NCBI GenBank assembly: GCA_016207645.1
Contig: JACQPH010000055.1
Location: 1-38,284, forward strand
Direction: 5' to 3'
From: Elusimicrobiota bacterium
GTDB taxonomy: Bacteria; Elusimicrobiota; Elusimicrobia; Elusimicrobiales; UBA9959
Length of the DNA stretch: 38,284 bases
Positions within the stretch are counted from its first letter, which is position 1. Each line of letters starts with the position of its first letter. The notes under the pieces are model-generated. The model saw nothing but the letters and a program-made list of their open reading frames with translations, was not told where the DNA came from and did no database searches. Shown here one piece after another: positions 26,103-34,629 of the stretch. The position numbers and the translations under genes are program-made.

Positions 26103-27185
26103 TTATGCCGCTTTGCCGGCTTCCATTTTCACGGCGGGCGAAGCCGGGAACCAGCGCCGGCCTATCCAGAGGGAGACGTTGACCAGCCCTATCAGCACGG
26201 GCACCTCCACCAGCGGACCTATCACGGCCGCGAAAGCGGCCCCGTGGCCTATGCCGAAGGTGGCGATGGCTACGGCTATAGCCAGCTCGAAATTATTCGA
26301 AGCCGCGGTGAAGGACAAAGTGGCCGATTCCTCGTAGGAAGCCCCGGCCTTCCCGCTCATGTAGAAGGAGGCGAAGAACATCAGCGTGAAATAGACCAGC
26401 AGCGGTATCGCCACGCGCACCACGTCGAAAGGCACCTGTACTATGTTCTCCCCTTTAATGGAGAACATTACTATTATCGTGAACAGCAGCGCCACCAAAG
26501 TGACGGGGCTTATCACCGGGAGGAACCTGGCGGAGTACCACTCCCCGCCTTTGGCGGCTATCAGGGAGAAGCGCGTCATTATGCCGGCGATGAAAGGTAT
26601 GCCGAGGTAAATAAAGACGCTTTTGGCTATTTCGCCCATGGTTATATCGACCACCGCCCCTTCCAGGCCGAGCCAGCGCGGCGCCAGCGTGACGAAGAAA
26701 TAGGCGTAGACGGAGAAGAACAGCACCTGGAACACCGAGTTGAAGGCCACCAGACCGGCGCAGTATTCGCGGTCGCCGCGGGCCAGGTCGTTCCAGACTA
26801 TCACCATGGCTATACAGCGGGCGAGGCCTATCATGATCAGGCCCACCATGTATTCCGGCTTGTCCCTCAGGAAGAGCACGGCCAGAGCCGTCATCAGCGC
26901 GGGGCCGACCAGCCAGTTCTGGACGAGGGAGAGCAGGAGCACCTTCTTATTGGCGAAGACCCGGTGCATCTCCTCGTACTTCACCTTCGCCAGCGGCGGG
27001 TACATCATCAGGATCAGGCCTATGGCTATCGGCACCGAGGTGGTCCCGACGCTGGAGGCGGCGTTGAACCGCGCCACGGCCGAGGGCCAGAGCCAGCCCG
27101 CCGCCACCCCGGCGGCCATGGCCGCGAAGATCCAGAAAGTCAGGTAGCGGTCGAGGAAAGAAAGCTTCTTCATTATCCCGTCCAT
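26103..27185 (-). CDS. acr3: Arsenite efflux permease Acr3
   Basis: 360 aa with about ten membrane helices. The ACR3 signature [19 protein letters not shown] contains the conserved TM4 Cys needed for arsenite transport, and [20 protein letters not shown] is the second hallmark. It exports As(III) using the proton gradient. The start overlaps the arsC stop by 1 nt (TAATG), with AAGGAG 7 nt upstream, so it is the third gene of arsR-arsC-acr3. Confidence 0.96.
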   Translation of the reverse strand: MDGIMKKLSFLDRYLTFWIFAAMAAGVAAGWLWPSAVARFNAASSVGTTSVPIAIGLILMMYPPLAKVKYEEMHRVFANKKVLLLSLVQNWLVGPALMTALAVLFLRDKPEYMVGLIMIGLARCIAMVIVWNDLARGDREYCAGLVAFNSVFQVLFFSVYAYFFVTLAPRWLGLEGAVVDITMGEIAKSVFIYLGIPFIAGIMTRFSLIAAKGGEWYSARFLPVISPVTLVALLFTIIVMFSIKGENIVQVPFDVVRVAIPLLVYFTLMFFASFYMSGKAGASYEESATLSFTAASNNFELAIAVAIATFGIGHGAAFAAVIGPLVEVPVLIGLVNVSLWIGRRWFPASPAVKMEAGKAA

Positions 27186-27607
27186 TATTCATCTCCTTTG
27201 AACAGGCCGGAAACGAAAGCGCGTATTTCATCCCGCACGCGGCGGTAAGGAGCCAGCGCTTCCTCCTCGCTCTTCGCTTCTCTGGCGAGGAAAGGGGGGT
27301 CCTCGAAGCTCCTGTGAAGTTTCCTCGCCTTGCCGAACCAGACCGGGCAGCTCTCCCTCGCCTTGTCGCAGACCGTGACCACCAGGTCGAAAGCCGTATC
27401 CCTGAACTCGGAGGCGTGCTTGGAGCGGTGACCGGAAATATCCACCCCCGCCTCGGCCATCGCCTTTATGGCGCGGGGATCGACCCTGCCGGGAGCGGTG
27501 CCCGCGGAGAACACTTCGGCCCTGCCGGCCAGCAGTTCCTTTCCCCAGCCCTCGGCCATCTGGCTGCGGCAGGAATTTCCGGTACAAAGGAAAAGTATTT
27601 TTTTCAT
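27185..27607 (-). CDS. arsC: Arsenate reductase, thioredoxin-coupled (low-molecular-weight phosphatase fold)
   Basis: 140 aa. The P-loop is CTGNSCRS with nucleophile C8, and C13, C80 and C87 ([15 protein letters not shown]) match one-for-one, offset by two, the cysteines C10, C15, C82 and C89 of the S. aureus enzyme. The full set indicates reduction of As(V) to As(III) with electrons from thioredoxin. The start overlaps the arsR stop (ATGA), with GAGGGA upstream. Confidence 0.95.
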   Translation of the reverse strand: MKKILFLCTGNSCRSQMAEGWGKELLAGRAEVFSAGTAPGRVDPRAIKAMAEAGVDISGHRSKHASEFRDTAFDLVVTVCDKARESCPVWFGKARKLHRSFEDPPFLAREAKSEEEALAPYRRVRDEIRAFVSGLFKGDE

Positions 27608-27930
27608 TTTCGTCCCTCGGTCCGGCAGCGCTTCTTAAGTCCGGCCCTCCGCAGCTTTTTACCGGAGGACAAGAACAGCCAGTTTAAAGCGCCTTTCACC
27701 CCCGGGCCGGGGCCCGACGGCAGCCGGCAATGGACCCAGCGGCCCTTTTTACGCGTCTCTATCAGGCCGGCCCGCTCGAGGATGGACAGATGTTTGGATA
27801 CGGTGGACGGGGCCAGCGCCAGCGCTTCCGTGATATGGCAGACGCAGAGCTCGGCGCCGCCCAGCATCAGGAGTATCTTCAGCCTGCCCTCGTCCGCCAG
27901 CGCTTTCGTGATATTAAGGATGTTCTTCAT
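27604..27930 (-). CDS. arsR: ArsR-family metalloregulator
   Basis: 108 aa from the ATG at 27930, which gives the usual family start (MKNILNITKALADEGRLKIL). The metal-binding helix reads ELCVCHITEAL with C29 and C31; the usual Asp after the second Cys is His. The recognition region is STVSKHLSILERAGLIETRK. C68 could be the third thiol. These repressors leave DNA when As(III) or a similar thiophilic metal binds. It is the first gene of the leftward ars operon and faces hgcA across a 91-nt gap. Confidence 0.93.
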   Translation of the reverse strand: MKNILNITKALADEGRLKILLMLGGAELCVCHITEALALAPSTVSKHLSILERAGLIETRKKGRWVHCRLPSGPGPGVKGALNWLFLSSGKKLRRAGLKKRCRTEGRK

Positions 27931-28000
27931 CGCTATGCAGGCGCCGTATCGGGAGCTATGCCCGTCAGACGGCCATAGTTCGTCATTTCGCCACATAGCG
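27931..28000. promoter_or_regulatory. Candidate ArsR operator shared by arsR and hgcA
   Basis: Four related half-sites: CGCTATG (27931-27937), GCTATG (27955-27960), CATAG (27974-27978) and CATAGCG (27994-28000). The outer pair is a perfect 7-bp inverted repeat; the inner pair is also inverted around nearly the same centre. The rightmost half-site lies just upstream of the hgcA -10 box. Binding by ArsR is inference. Confidence 0.5.
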
Positions 28001-28014
28001 AATTATAGTATAAT
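27986..28014 (+). promoter_or_regulatory. Promoter of hgcAB, probably leaderless
   Basis: Consensus -10 TATAAT at 28009-28014 with a weak -35 (TTTCGC, 27986-27991) at 17 bp. The hgcA ATG follows 7 nt after the -10. A weak -35 is common where a regulator controls the promoter; the CATAGCG half-site sits in the spacer. Confidence 0.6.
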
Positions 28015-28021
28015 AAGGTCC

Positions 28022-29005
28022 ATGAGTCAAAACCCCGCGGGAGAGGCGGCCGCGCGGCCGACGCCGGGCCCGGCCGTCGAAAGCGTCACCCCGGACTACA
28101 CCGCCGCCGACAGGTTCGCTTCCTGGAAAGCCCGCTGGGGCATAGGCAGGCTGGGCTGCCGGATAAAGCCCGGACTTTATGCTCTGGGAACTCCCTCCGC
28201 CGCTTCCCGCGTTTTCGCCAGCGCCAATTACAGGCTGAGCTTCGACGCCCTCAGGAGGAACCTGAAGGGCCTCGACGCCTGGCTGCTGGTCCTCGACACC
28301 AAGGGCATCAATGTCTGGTGCGCCGCGGGAAAAGGCGCCTTCGGCACTCTGGAACTGACGCGCTCCATCCTGGGAACCGGCCTGGAAAAGCTGGTAAGCC
28401 ACCGGAACATAACTCTCCCCCAACTGGGCGCCCCGGGAGTCAGCGCCCACAGAGTAAAGGCGTATACCGGGTTTTCGGTAACCTACGGCCCGGCGAGGGC
28501 GGAAGACATACCTGAATTCCTGCGGCTGGGCGCGACTACCCCTGAAATGCGGGGGGTCCGCTTCGGCATTATGGAAAGGCTGGTTCTCGCCCCGGTGCAG
28601 CTGGTGATCTTCGGGAAATACCTGGTCCCCGCTTCGCTGCTGCTTTACTTCTCCGGGCTGAAAGCCGACGCCGCCCTTACGGCGGGGGCCCTGCTCGCCG
28701 GAGGTCTTGTCCTCCCCGCGCTGCTGCCCTGGCTGCCCGGCAGGAGCTTTTCGGTCAAAGGCGCCCTCGCCGGGCTGGCGGTGACGGCGGTCCTGGCGCC
28801 TTTTCTAGGCCTGGATGCGTATCAGCTGGCCGCCCGCGCGCCGATCTGCGCCGCGGCGGCCTCGTTCATCGCCATGGATTTCACGGGCGCTTCCACTTAC
28901 ACCTCCTTGTCCGGCGTAAAAAAAGAAATGCGCGCGGCCCTCCCCGCCCAGGCCTTGTCCCTGCTCGCCGGGCTGGCCATGCTGGCGCTGAAGAGGTTCC
29001 TATGA
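28022..29005 (+). CDS. hgcA: Mercury-methylation corrinoid protein HgcA
   Basis: 327 aa. The diagnostic cap-helix motif NVWCAAGKG is complete at residues 97-105; C100 would be the lower axial ligand of the cobalt. Flanking conserved blocks are also present: KPGLYALGTPSAASRVFASA, SFDALRRNLKGLDAWLLVLD, VSHRNITLPQLGAPGVSAHR and VTYGPARAEDIPEFL. About five membrane helices fill residues 195-327. HgcA transfers a methyl group to Hg(II), making methylmercury, with HgcB reducing the corrinoid. The ATG at 28022 fits both the promoter and the usual length (338 aa in Pseudodesulfovibrio). It overlaps hgcB by 4 nt. Confidence 0.96.
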   Translation: MSQNPAGEAAARPTPGPAVESVTPDYTAADRFASWKARWGIGRLGCRIKPGLYALGTPSAASRVFASANYRLSFDALRRNLKGLDAWLLVLDTKGINVWCAAGKGAFGTLELTRSILGTGLEKLVSHRNITLPQLGAPGVSAHRVKAYTGFSVTYGPARAEDIPEFLRLGATTPEMRGVRFGIMERLVLAPVQLVIFGKYLVPASLLLYFSGLKADAALTAGALLAGGLVLPALLPWLPGRSFSVKGALAGLAVTAVLAPFLGLDAYQLAARAPICAAAASFIAMDFTGASTYTSLSGVKKEMRAALPAQALSLLAGLAMLALKRFL

Positions 29006-29295
29006 CGCTGAAATATCTGCCCGGAGTGGCGACTTTGAAATTGGCTACGGCCAGGTGTACGGGCTGCGGCATGTGCGTGAAGGTCTGCCCTCGCGCCGTA
29101 TTCGTGATAAAGGAAGGGAAAGCCGTCGTCACCGACGCGGACCTCTGTATGGAATGCGGAGCCTGCGCGATGAACTGCGCCCCGGAAGCCGTGACCGTGA
29201 CGAAAGGCGTCGGCTGCGCGCAGGCCGTGATAAAAGGCTTCCTCCGCGGCACCGAACCCGACTGCGGCTGCGGCGACGATACCTCCTGCTGCTGA
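29002..29295 (+). CDS. hgcB: Ferredoxin-type partner HgcB
   Basis: 97 aa. Two [4Fe-4S] motifs: CTGCGMCVKVCP (C19, C22, C25, C29) and CMECGACAMNC (C49, C52, C55, C59), the latter being the HgcB-specific form. A lone Cys (C72 in VGCAQA) and the C-terminal pair C96-C97 match the extra cysteines that bind and hand over Hg(II) in studied HgcB proteins. C88 and C90 add two more thiols near the end. It is translationally coupled to hgcA (ATGA overlap), and together they form a complete two-gene methylation unit. Confidence 0.95.
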   Translation: MTLKYLPGVATLKLATARCTGCGMCVKVCPRAVFVIKEGKAVVTDADLCMECGACAMNCAPEAVTVTKGVGCAQAVIKGFLRGTEPDCGCGDDTSCC

Positions 29296-29346
29296 TCCCG
29301 CCGGAAGCGCCGGGCAGCTCTTCTATGTTCCGGGGCGGCGGGCCTA

Positions 29347-31014
29347 TCAGGGCTTCCGGCGCAGGGCCGCGATGAGCTCGATAGTGGCGGGATTGGCGGG
29401 GTCCGCTGCGAGGGCGCGCTGGTAATATTCCAGGGCCGCTTCCTTGTCCCCGCGCGCGGCGGCCAGCTCGCCCAGCAGGCGCAGCGGCTGGTCATAACCG
29501 CTGTCGCTGGCGGCCGAACGCAGGTAAAGCTGCTCCGCCCCGGCTATATCCTCCCTGAACCGGGCTATATTGCCCATGATAAAAAGAGCCTTGGCATGCT
29601 TTCCGTTCAGCTCCAGGGTCCGCTCCAGCAGCGGCCGCGCCCCCGCGAAATCCCCCCTCCTGTACAGCAGCAGTCCCAGGTTATAAAAGCTCTCCTCTTT
29701 TCCCGGGTACTGGCGCATCGCCTCTTTCAGGCAGGCCGCGGCCCGGGCTTCCATGCCCAGGTCCAGGTACTCGGAGCAGAGGTTGACCAGGGCTATCCCC
29801 GCCGAGGGCTCCTTGCGCAGGGTGTCGGTCCACAGGGTAAGGCTGTCCTTCCACACCGCGCAGCGCAACCGGGCCGCCACCGTGAACGTCAAAGCCGCGG
29901 CCACGATAAGCAGGCCCAGGGTATTACGGAGCGCGCCGGCGCGGGCCCAGGCGCCGCCGCCGGCCGAAGCGAGAACGATGAAAAGACCGAGCGAAGACAG
30001 GTAAGTATACCTGTCCGCCGAGATGACCGGCCCGAAGGGAATGAACTGGAGTACCGGCAGGAGCAGCGCCAGATACAGGCCGGCGCCGAACATTATTTCT
30101 TTATCGCGGCGAAAGAATTTCCAGAGCAGCGCGGCGGCCGCGGCGGTCAGGGCGGCGAGAACATAGACCGACTTCGCCCCGCCGGGCGGCAGCAGGTACA
30201 TGGCGGAAAGGTCGAAGGGCCAGGCCAGCCTGTAAACATAGAACCCGGCGTTATAAAAGGCCAGCGCCAGGCGCCAGACCGCCTGGGGCGCCCGACCCGA
30301 CAGCTCGGCGGCGGAAGGCAGGTTCGCCAGGGCGAATATAGCCGCGCCGGCGAGAAAAGGGAGCTTGTTCAGCCATTCCCTTTTCCCTGCCTTTTCCAGC
30401 TTCAGGTAGTCTATCAGCAGCAGCGCCAGCGGCAGGGTGACCGCCATCGGCTTTGAGAGCAGGGAACAGAGGAACAACCCCAAAGCGGCGAAATAGGTTT
30501 TCTTCCCCCGCAGGCTCAGGGTGTAAGCGCAAAGGGAAAGCAGGTAGAAGAAGGAGTAAAGCAGGTCCTTTCTTTCCGCGGCCCAGGCTACCGATTCGAC
30601 GTGGGCGGGGTGCAGGCCGAAAAAAAGCCCGCAGAAAAAAGCCGGCCAGGGCCCCGACAGGAGCAGGCGGACGAGGAACATGACAAGCGCGGTGTTAGCC
30701 AGGTGCAGCGCTATCGAGGTGGCATGGTAGGCCTTCGGGGCGAGCCCCGAAAAATGATAGTTGAGGGCGTAGCTCAGCGTGGAAAGCGGGGAGTACATCT
30801 CCAGGTCGCGCGAAGCGAAGATGGACCGGACTCCCTGCAGGCTCAGCGATTTTATCTTGTGATTCTGGATGATGTACCGGGTTTCGTCCCAGTTCGTAAA
30901 ACCGTTGTCCAGGCAGGGAGCTACCGCCGTCCAGGCGAACAGGAGCGCGACCAGGACCAGCAGGGCGAAAAAAACGCCGCTTTCCGGGTCTATGGTAGTA
31001 TTTTTTACAAGCAT
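29347..31014 (-). CDS. TMTC-like membrane glycosyltransferase with C-terminal TPRs
   Basis: 555 aa from the ATG at 31014 (a GTG two codons upstream is possible). The N-terminal 400 residues hold about ten membrane helices of the GT-C fold with the motifs TNWDETRYI (catalytic-loop Asp region) and HPAHVESVAWAAERKDLL, typical of TMTC/PMT-type O-mannosyltransferases. From about residue 420 there are roughly four TPRs (YNLGLLLYRRGDFAGARPLL, ALFIMGNIARFREDIAGAEQ, LLGELAAARGDKEAALEYYQ). The enzyme would use a lipid-linked sugar; the acceptor is unknown. It converges on hgcB with a 51-nt gap that has a 9-bp inverted repeat but no T-run. Confidence 0.8.
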   Translation of the reverse strand: MLVKNTTIDPESGVFFALLVLVALLFAWTAVAPCLDNGFTNWDETRYIIQNHKIKSLSLQGVRSIFASRDLEMYSPLSTLSYALNYHFSGLAPKAYHATSIALHLANTALVMFLVRLLLSGPWPAFFCGLFFGLHPAHVESVAWAAERKDLLYSFFYLLSLCAYTLSLRGKKTYFAALGLFLCSLLSKPMAVTLPLALLLIDYLKLEKAGKREWLNKLPFLAGAAIFALANLPSAAELSGRAPQAVWRLALAFYNAGFYVYRLAWPFDLSAMYLLPPGGAKSVYVLAALTAAAAALLWKFFRRDKEIMFGAGLYLALLLPVLQFIPFGPVISADRYTYLSSLGLFIVLASAGGGAWARAGALRNTLGLLIVAAALTFTVAARLRCAVWKDSLTLWTDTLRKEPSAGIALVNLCSEYLDLGMEARAAACLKEAMRQYPGKEESFYNLGLLLYRRGDFAGARPLLERTLELNGKHAKALFIMGNIARFREDIAGAEQLYLRSAASDSGYDQPLRLLGELAAARGDKEAALEYYQRALAADPANPATIELIAALRRKP

Positions 31015-31129
31015 CGCCACGCCAGGGGGGAAACAGCCTGCCGCGGCGGCTTCCGTCCGCCAAATATAGCAAATAGCGGGTCGGCGCCGCTATGGAACGG
31101 AAGCCCCTCCGCCGGAGCGTCCCGCGGGC

Positions 31130-31468
31130 TCAGGACCTTATCATCACCAGCGCCATCTTGAACTTTTTCACGGCCTTGAGCGCATGGGGCTTGTGCGCCG
31201 GCATTATTATGAATTCCCCCGCTTTCACGAGGTGGGGCTTGCCGGCTATGGTTATCTCGGCCTCGCCGTCCAGCAGTTCCACCAGGGCGTCGAAAGGGGC
31301 GGTGTGCTCGCTCAGGCCCTGCCCTTTGTCGAAGGAGAAGAGCGTGACCGTGCCGGCAGCCTTCTGCAGTATGGTGCGGCTGACCACCGCGCCGGCGTCA
31401 TAGCCCACCAGGTCCTTCGCCTTCAGCGCCCTGCCCAGCAGGTCTTCCTTCCGCTCAGCTTTTTTCAT
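31130..31468 (-). CDS. Cupin-domain protein
   Basis: 112 aa, a single small cupin barrel. Motif 1 is LSEHTAPFDALVELLDGEAE and motif 2 is AGEFIIMPAHKPHALKAVKK, with His and Glu ligands in part (SEHTAPFD, PAHKPHA). Such proteins bind a metal and may be sensors or small enzymes. GGAGGG precedes the ATG. It lies 11 nt after the second ABC permease, so it is the last gene of the efflux operon. The substrate is unknown. Confidence 0.85.
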   Translation of the reverse strand: MKKAERKEDLLGRALKAKDLVGYDAGAVVSRTILQKAAGTVTLFSFDKGQGLSEHTAPFDALVELLDGEAEITIAGKPHLVKAGEFIIMPAHKPHALKAVKKFKMALVMIRS

Positions 31469-31479
31469 ATATCCCTCCG

Positions 31480-32580
31480 CTAATTTAATGTCTGCCTGAA
31501 TCTTTTATAAGCCAGCCCGGCCGCGAAAGCCGCCATCAGGGCCAGCGCGCCTATATTGGTCCAGAACACATGGTTGTCCCCGCCCTTCAGCATGATATTG
31601 CGGAACAGGCGGACGAAATACATCAGCGGGTCCAGGTAGGCGGCGGCTATGACGGCCCGCGGCATGTTCTCTATCGGGTACATCACCCCGCTCATCAGTA
31701 TCGCCGGGAAGAGGAACATGAAGCCCCCGAGCATGGCCTGCTGCTGGTTCTTCGACACGGTGGAGATGAAAGTCCCGACGCTGACCGTGGTCACGACGAA
31801 AACCAGCGCCGCCAGCCCCAGTTGCCACAGCGCCCCGCGCACCGGCACGCCGAAGAGCAGGTACCCCGCCGTCACCACCAGCGCCGCGTCCGCTAGCCCC
31901 AGTACGACATAAGGCACGGTCTTGCCGAGCAGGATCTCCCTGTTGGAAAGCGGGGCGGAGACTATGGTCTCGAAAGTGCCCAGCTCCCGCTCGCGCGTCA
32001 GCGACATGGCCGTGAGGATTATGGTTATCAGGCAGACCAGCATGCCCATCACTCCCGGCACCAGGAACATCGAGGACTCCATGGCCGGGTTATAGAGCAC
32101 CCTGACGTCGAACTTCAGCGCCGGCTCGGCGCGGATCCCGTATTCCCGCGCGGCGGCAGCCGCGATAATGCTCTTGGCATAGACCTCCACCGCCCTGGCC
32201 TTGGTGGCGTTGGAGGCGTCGACCAGGAGTTGCAGCTTCCCCCCGCCGCGCTCGGCCGACCGGGCAAGGCCCTCCTCCGGGGCTATCAGCACGGCGTCGG
32301 CCCGGCCGGAGGCTATCAGCTCGAAGGGGTCGTCGCCGGGGGCGTAGCCGGCCTTTACGAACCAGCCGGAGGAGCAGAAACTGCCGGCGAGGCGGCCGAA
32401 CATGGCGTCGCCGGGGCGCGAAAAGGCGGCGAGCTTGATGTTCTTTATCTCGGTGGACAGGGCCAGGCCGAAGATGGTCATCTGCAGCACCGGTGCGCCG
32501 AACAGCAGCGCGCGCATCCTGACGTCGCGCAGGGTCTGAAGAAGCTCCTTCCTTATAAATGCCCCCAAGGTCGCGTTCAT
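31480..32580 (-). CDS. ABC-2 type permease (YbhR/YhhJ-like)
   Basis: 366 aa. One N-terminal helix (about 22-42), a large periplasmic domain (about 45-175), then five helices. The ABC-2 signature TRERELGTFETIVSAPLSNR with EILLGKTVPYV, and PAILMSGVMYPIENMPRAV near the end, are typical of YbhS/YbhR-type half-permeases. It forms the channel with the adjacent permease and the two ATPases. It is separated from the preceding permease by 10 nt. Confidence 0.92.
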   Translation of the reverse strand: MNATLGAFIRKELLQTLRDVRMRALLFGAPVLQMTIFGLALSTEIKNIKLAAFSRPGDAMFGRLAGSFCSSGWFVKAGYAPGDDPFELIASGRADAVLIAPEEGLARSAERGGGKLQLLVDASNATKARAVEVYAKSIIAAAAAREYGIRAEPALKFDVRVLYNPAMESSMFLVPGVMGMLVCLITIILTAMSLTRERELGTFETIVSAPLSNREILLGKTVPYVVLGLADAALVVTAGYLLFGVPVRGALWQLGLAALVFVVTTVSVGTFISTVSKNQQQAMLGGFMFLFPAILMSGVMYPIENMPRAVIAAAYLDPLMYFVRLFRNIMLKGGDNHVFWTNIGALALMAAFAAGLAYKRFRQTLN

Positions 32581-32590
32581 ATATTACCGG

Positions 32591-33706
32591 TCATTCCAGG
32601 TCTGTCTTGAACTTCTTTATCGCCAGCGCCAGCATGGCGGCGCTCAGAAGCCCCAGCGCCAGGAACGGGACGGCCAGTTCGGCGAGGTCCGCGCCTTTCA
32701 GCGTGATGCCGCGCGCCGCGGCCATGAACCACCTCGGCGGCAGCAGCATGGTGAGATAACGGAAAAATTCCGGCATGCTCTCCACCGGGAAGATAAAGCC
32801 GGACAGGAGCATCGAGGGGAGGAGGCCGCTCATCATGGAGAACTGCATGGCCACCTGCTGCTGCCGGGTCAGGACGGAGATAAGCAGGCCCTGCGAGAGT
32901 GCCGCCGTTATGAAAAGCAGGCAGGCCGCCAGGTAAAGGAGATGGCTGCCCTCGAAGGGCACGCCGAAAACCAGCCTGGAGACCAGGTAAACGAAAGCTA
33001 CGCCGGCCAGGACCAGCGCCCCGTAAGGGGCCAGCTTGCCCATTACTATCTCCAGCGGGCGCACCGGAGTGGAAAGCAGGAGCTCCATGGAGCCGTTCTC
33101 CCATTCGCGGGCCACGGTAAGAGCGGTCAGCAGAATGGCCAGCAGTCCTATAATTATGGCGGCAAGGCCCGGCACGGTGAACCAGCGGCTGTTCAGCTCG
33201 GGGTTATACAGGAAGCGGGTCTCCGCCGCGAACGGCTCGCGGGGCGGTAGCCCGGCCAGCTTTCCCAGGGCGGCGCGCTGTATGCCGGGCAGATACCCCA
33301 TTATCGCGGCGGCCTTTGAATTGTCGCTGCCGTCCAGCACGAACTGCGCCTCCACCCGGCTGCCGCCCTTTATTTTCTTAGAGAAGCCCGGCTCCAGGAA
33401 AAGGGCCGCGGAGGCCCGCCCGGAGTCCAGCATGGCCACCGGCCCCAGTCCGGGCACAGGCTCCGCCGGGTGGAAATAGCCGGAGGAAAGGAAGATCTCC
33501 TTAAGGCGCCTGGCGGCCGGGCCGCTATCCAGGTCGGAGACGGACAGTTGTATTTCCCTGACCTCGAAGTCTATGGCGTAGCCGAAAAAGCTGACCAGCA
33601 GCACCGGCAGGCCGAGGGCGATCCCGAGCGTGAAAGGGTCGCGCAGGATATGCATTACCTCCTTGCGCGCTATCGAATAGGCCCGGTGGAAGTCGAAGCC
33701 GTTCAT
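32591..33706 (-). CDS. ABC-2 type permease (YbhS-like)
   Basis: 371 aa with the same layout as its neighbour: an N-terminal helix (ALGLPVLLVSFFGYAIDFEV), a periplasmic domain and five C-terminal helices. The signature reads AREWENGSMELLLSTPVRPL with EIVMGKLAPYG, and LPSMLLSGFIFPVESMPEFF is near the end. The two permeases are paralogues and probably a heterodimer. The start overlaps the end of the ATPase gene by 4 nt. Confidence 0.92.
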   Translation of the reverse strand: MNGFDFHRAYSIARKEVMHILRDPFTLGIALGLPVLLVSFFGYAIDFEVREIQLSVSDLDSGPAARRLKEIFLSSGYFHPAEPVPGLGPVAMLDSGRASAALFLEPGFSKKIKGGSRVEAQFVLDGSDNSKAAAIMGYLPGIQRAALGKLAGLPPREPFAAETRFLYNPELNSRWFTVPGLAAIIIGLLAILLTALTVAREWENGSMELLLSTPVRPLEIVMGKLAPYGALVLAGVAFVYLVSRLVFGVPFEGSHLLYLAACLLFITAALSQGLLISVLTRQQQVAMQFSMMSGLLPSMLLSGFIFPVESMPEFFRYLTMLLPPRWFMAAARGITLKGADLAELAVPFLALGLLSAAMLALAIKKFKTDLE

Positions 33707-34629
33707 CTTTCGGCCCCCTCGACGAGCCTGATGAACACGTCCTCGAGAGAGGGCTTTACCAGGGAAACGGAAGCCGCGGCTGGCAGGCCGGCCAGGGCCG
33801 CGTCCATGGAGGCCTTGTCGCCGAAGGCCGCGTGCCAGCGCATGCCCTGCGGCGAGAGCTCCAGCAGGCCCGCGGCTTTTTCAAGCCCGGTAATAAAGGC
33901 GGAAGCGTCCCCCCCCCTGAAATCCAGCTCCGCCATAGGGCCCGGGAAGGCGGACTTCTTCAATTCGTCCGGCGAGCCCAGGGCTATCAGGCGGCCGGCG
34001 CGCATCAGGGCTATGCGGCCGCACTGTTCGGCCTCGTCCATGTAATGAGTGGTGACTATCACCGTCTTGCCCAGGCCGGTGATCCTGCGTATCAGCGTCC
34101 AGAACCGGGCCCTGGAGGCCGGCGCCACGCCGGAAGTGGGCTCGTCGAGGAAGACTATCTCCGGATCGTGCAGCATGGCCGCGGCCAGGGCGAGCTCCTG
34201 CTTCACGCCGCCGGGCAGCGAGGCCACCGGCGAAGAAAGCGGCTTGTCGAAAGCGATAAGCTCGAAAAGCTCCCGCCGGCGCTTTTTGGCGTAGGCCGGG
34301 TCCAGCTTGCGCAGCCCGGCCGCGAAGTCCAGGTTCTCGCCTACGGTCAGGTCGTTGTAAAGGGTGAATTTCTGGGACATATAGCCCACTATCTTCTTGA
34401 TGCCCGCCCCGCCGTCGCCGAAACCGAGGCCTCCCACCAGCGCCGAGCCGGAAGTGGGCAGCAGCAGGCCGCAGAGCATGCGTATGGTGGTGGTCTTCCC
34501 GGCCCCGTTGGCGCCCAGGAAGCCGAAGATCTCTCCCCGCTCCACCGAGAAAGAGACGTCGTCAACCGCGGTAAAATCCCCGAACTTAATGGAGAGGCCT
34601 TTCACCTGGAGGGCCGCGGAGGAATTCAT
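33703..34629 (-). CDS. ABC transporter ATPase (YbhF-type, second nucleotide-binding unit)
   Basis: 308 aa. Walker A GANGAGKTT, Q-loop YMSQKFTLYNDLTVGEN, signature SLPGGVKQELALAAAM (LPGG in place of LSGG), Walker B IVFLDEPTSGV, and H-loop TTHYMDEAE. The last 80 residues form the C-terminal extension common in ABC-2 ATPases. The gene directly abuts the other ATPase gene; in E. coli YbhF the two units are fused in one protein. Confidence 0.93.
   Translation of the reverse strand: MNSSAALQVKGLSIKFGDFTAVDDVSFSVERGEIFGFLGANGAGKTTTIRMLCGLLLPTSGSALVGGLGFGDGGAGIKKIVGYMSQKFTLYNDLTVGENLDFAAGLRKLDPAYAKKRRRELFELIAFDKPLSSPVASLPGGVKQELALAAAMLHDPEIVFLDEPTSGVAPASRARFWTLIRRITGLGKTVIVTTHYMDEAEQCGRIALMRAGRLIALGSPDELKKSAFPGPMAELDFRGGDASAFITGLEKAAGLLELSPQGMRWHAAFGDKASMDAALAGLPAAASVSLVKPSLEDVFIRLVEGAER

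Noticed and set aside
29300-29360. 9-bp inverted repeat GCCGGAAGC/GCTTCCGGC after hgcB as a terminator
   Set aside because: The loop is 43 nt, no T-run follows, and the right arm is coding sequence of the convergent gene.
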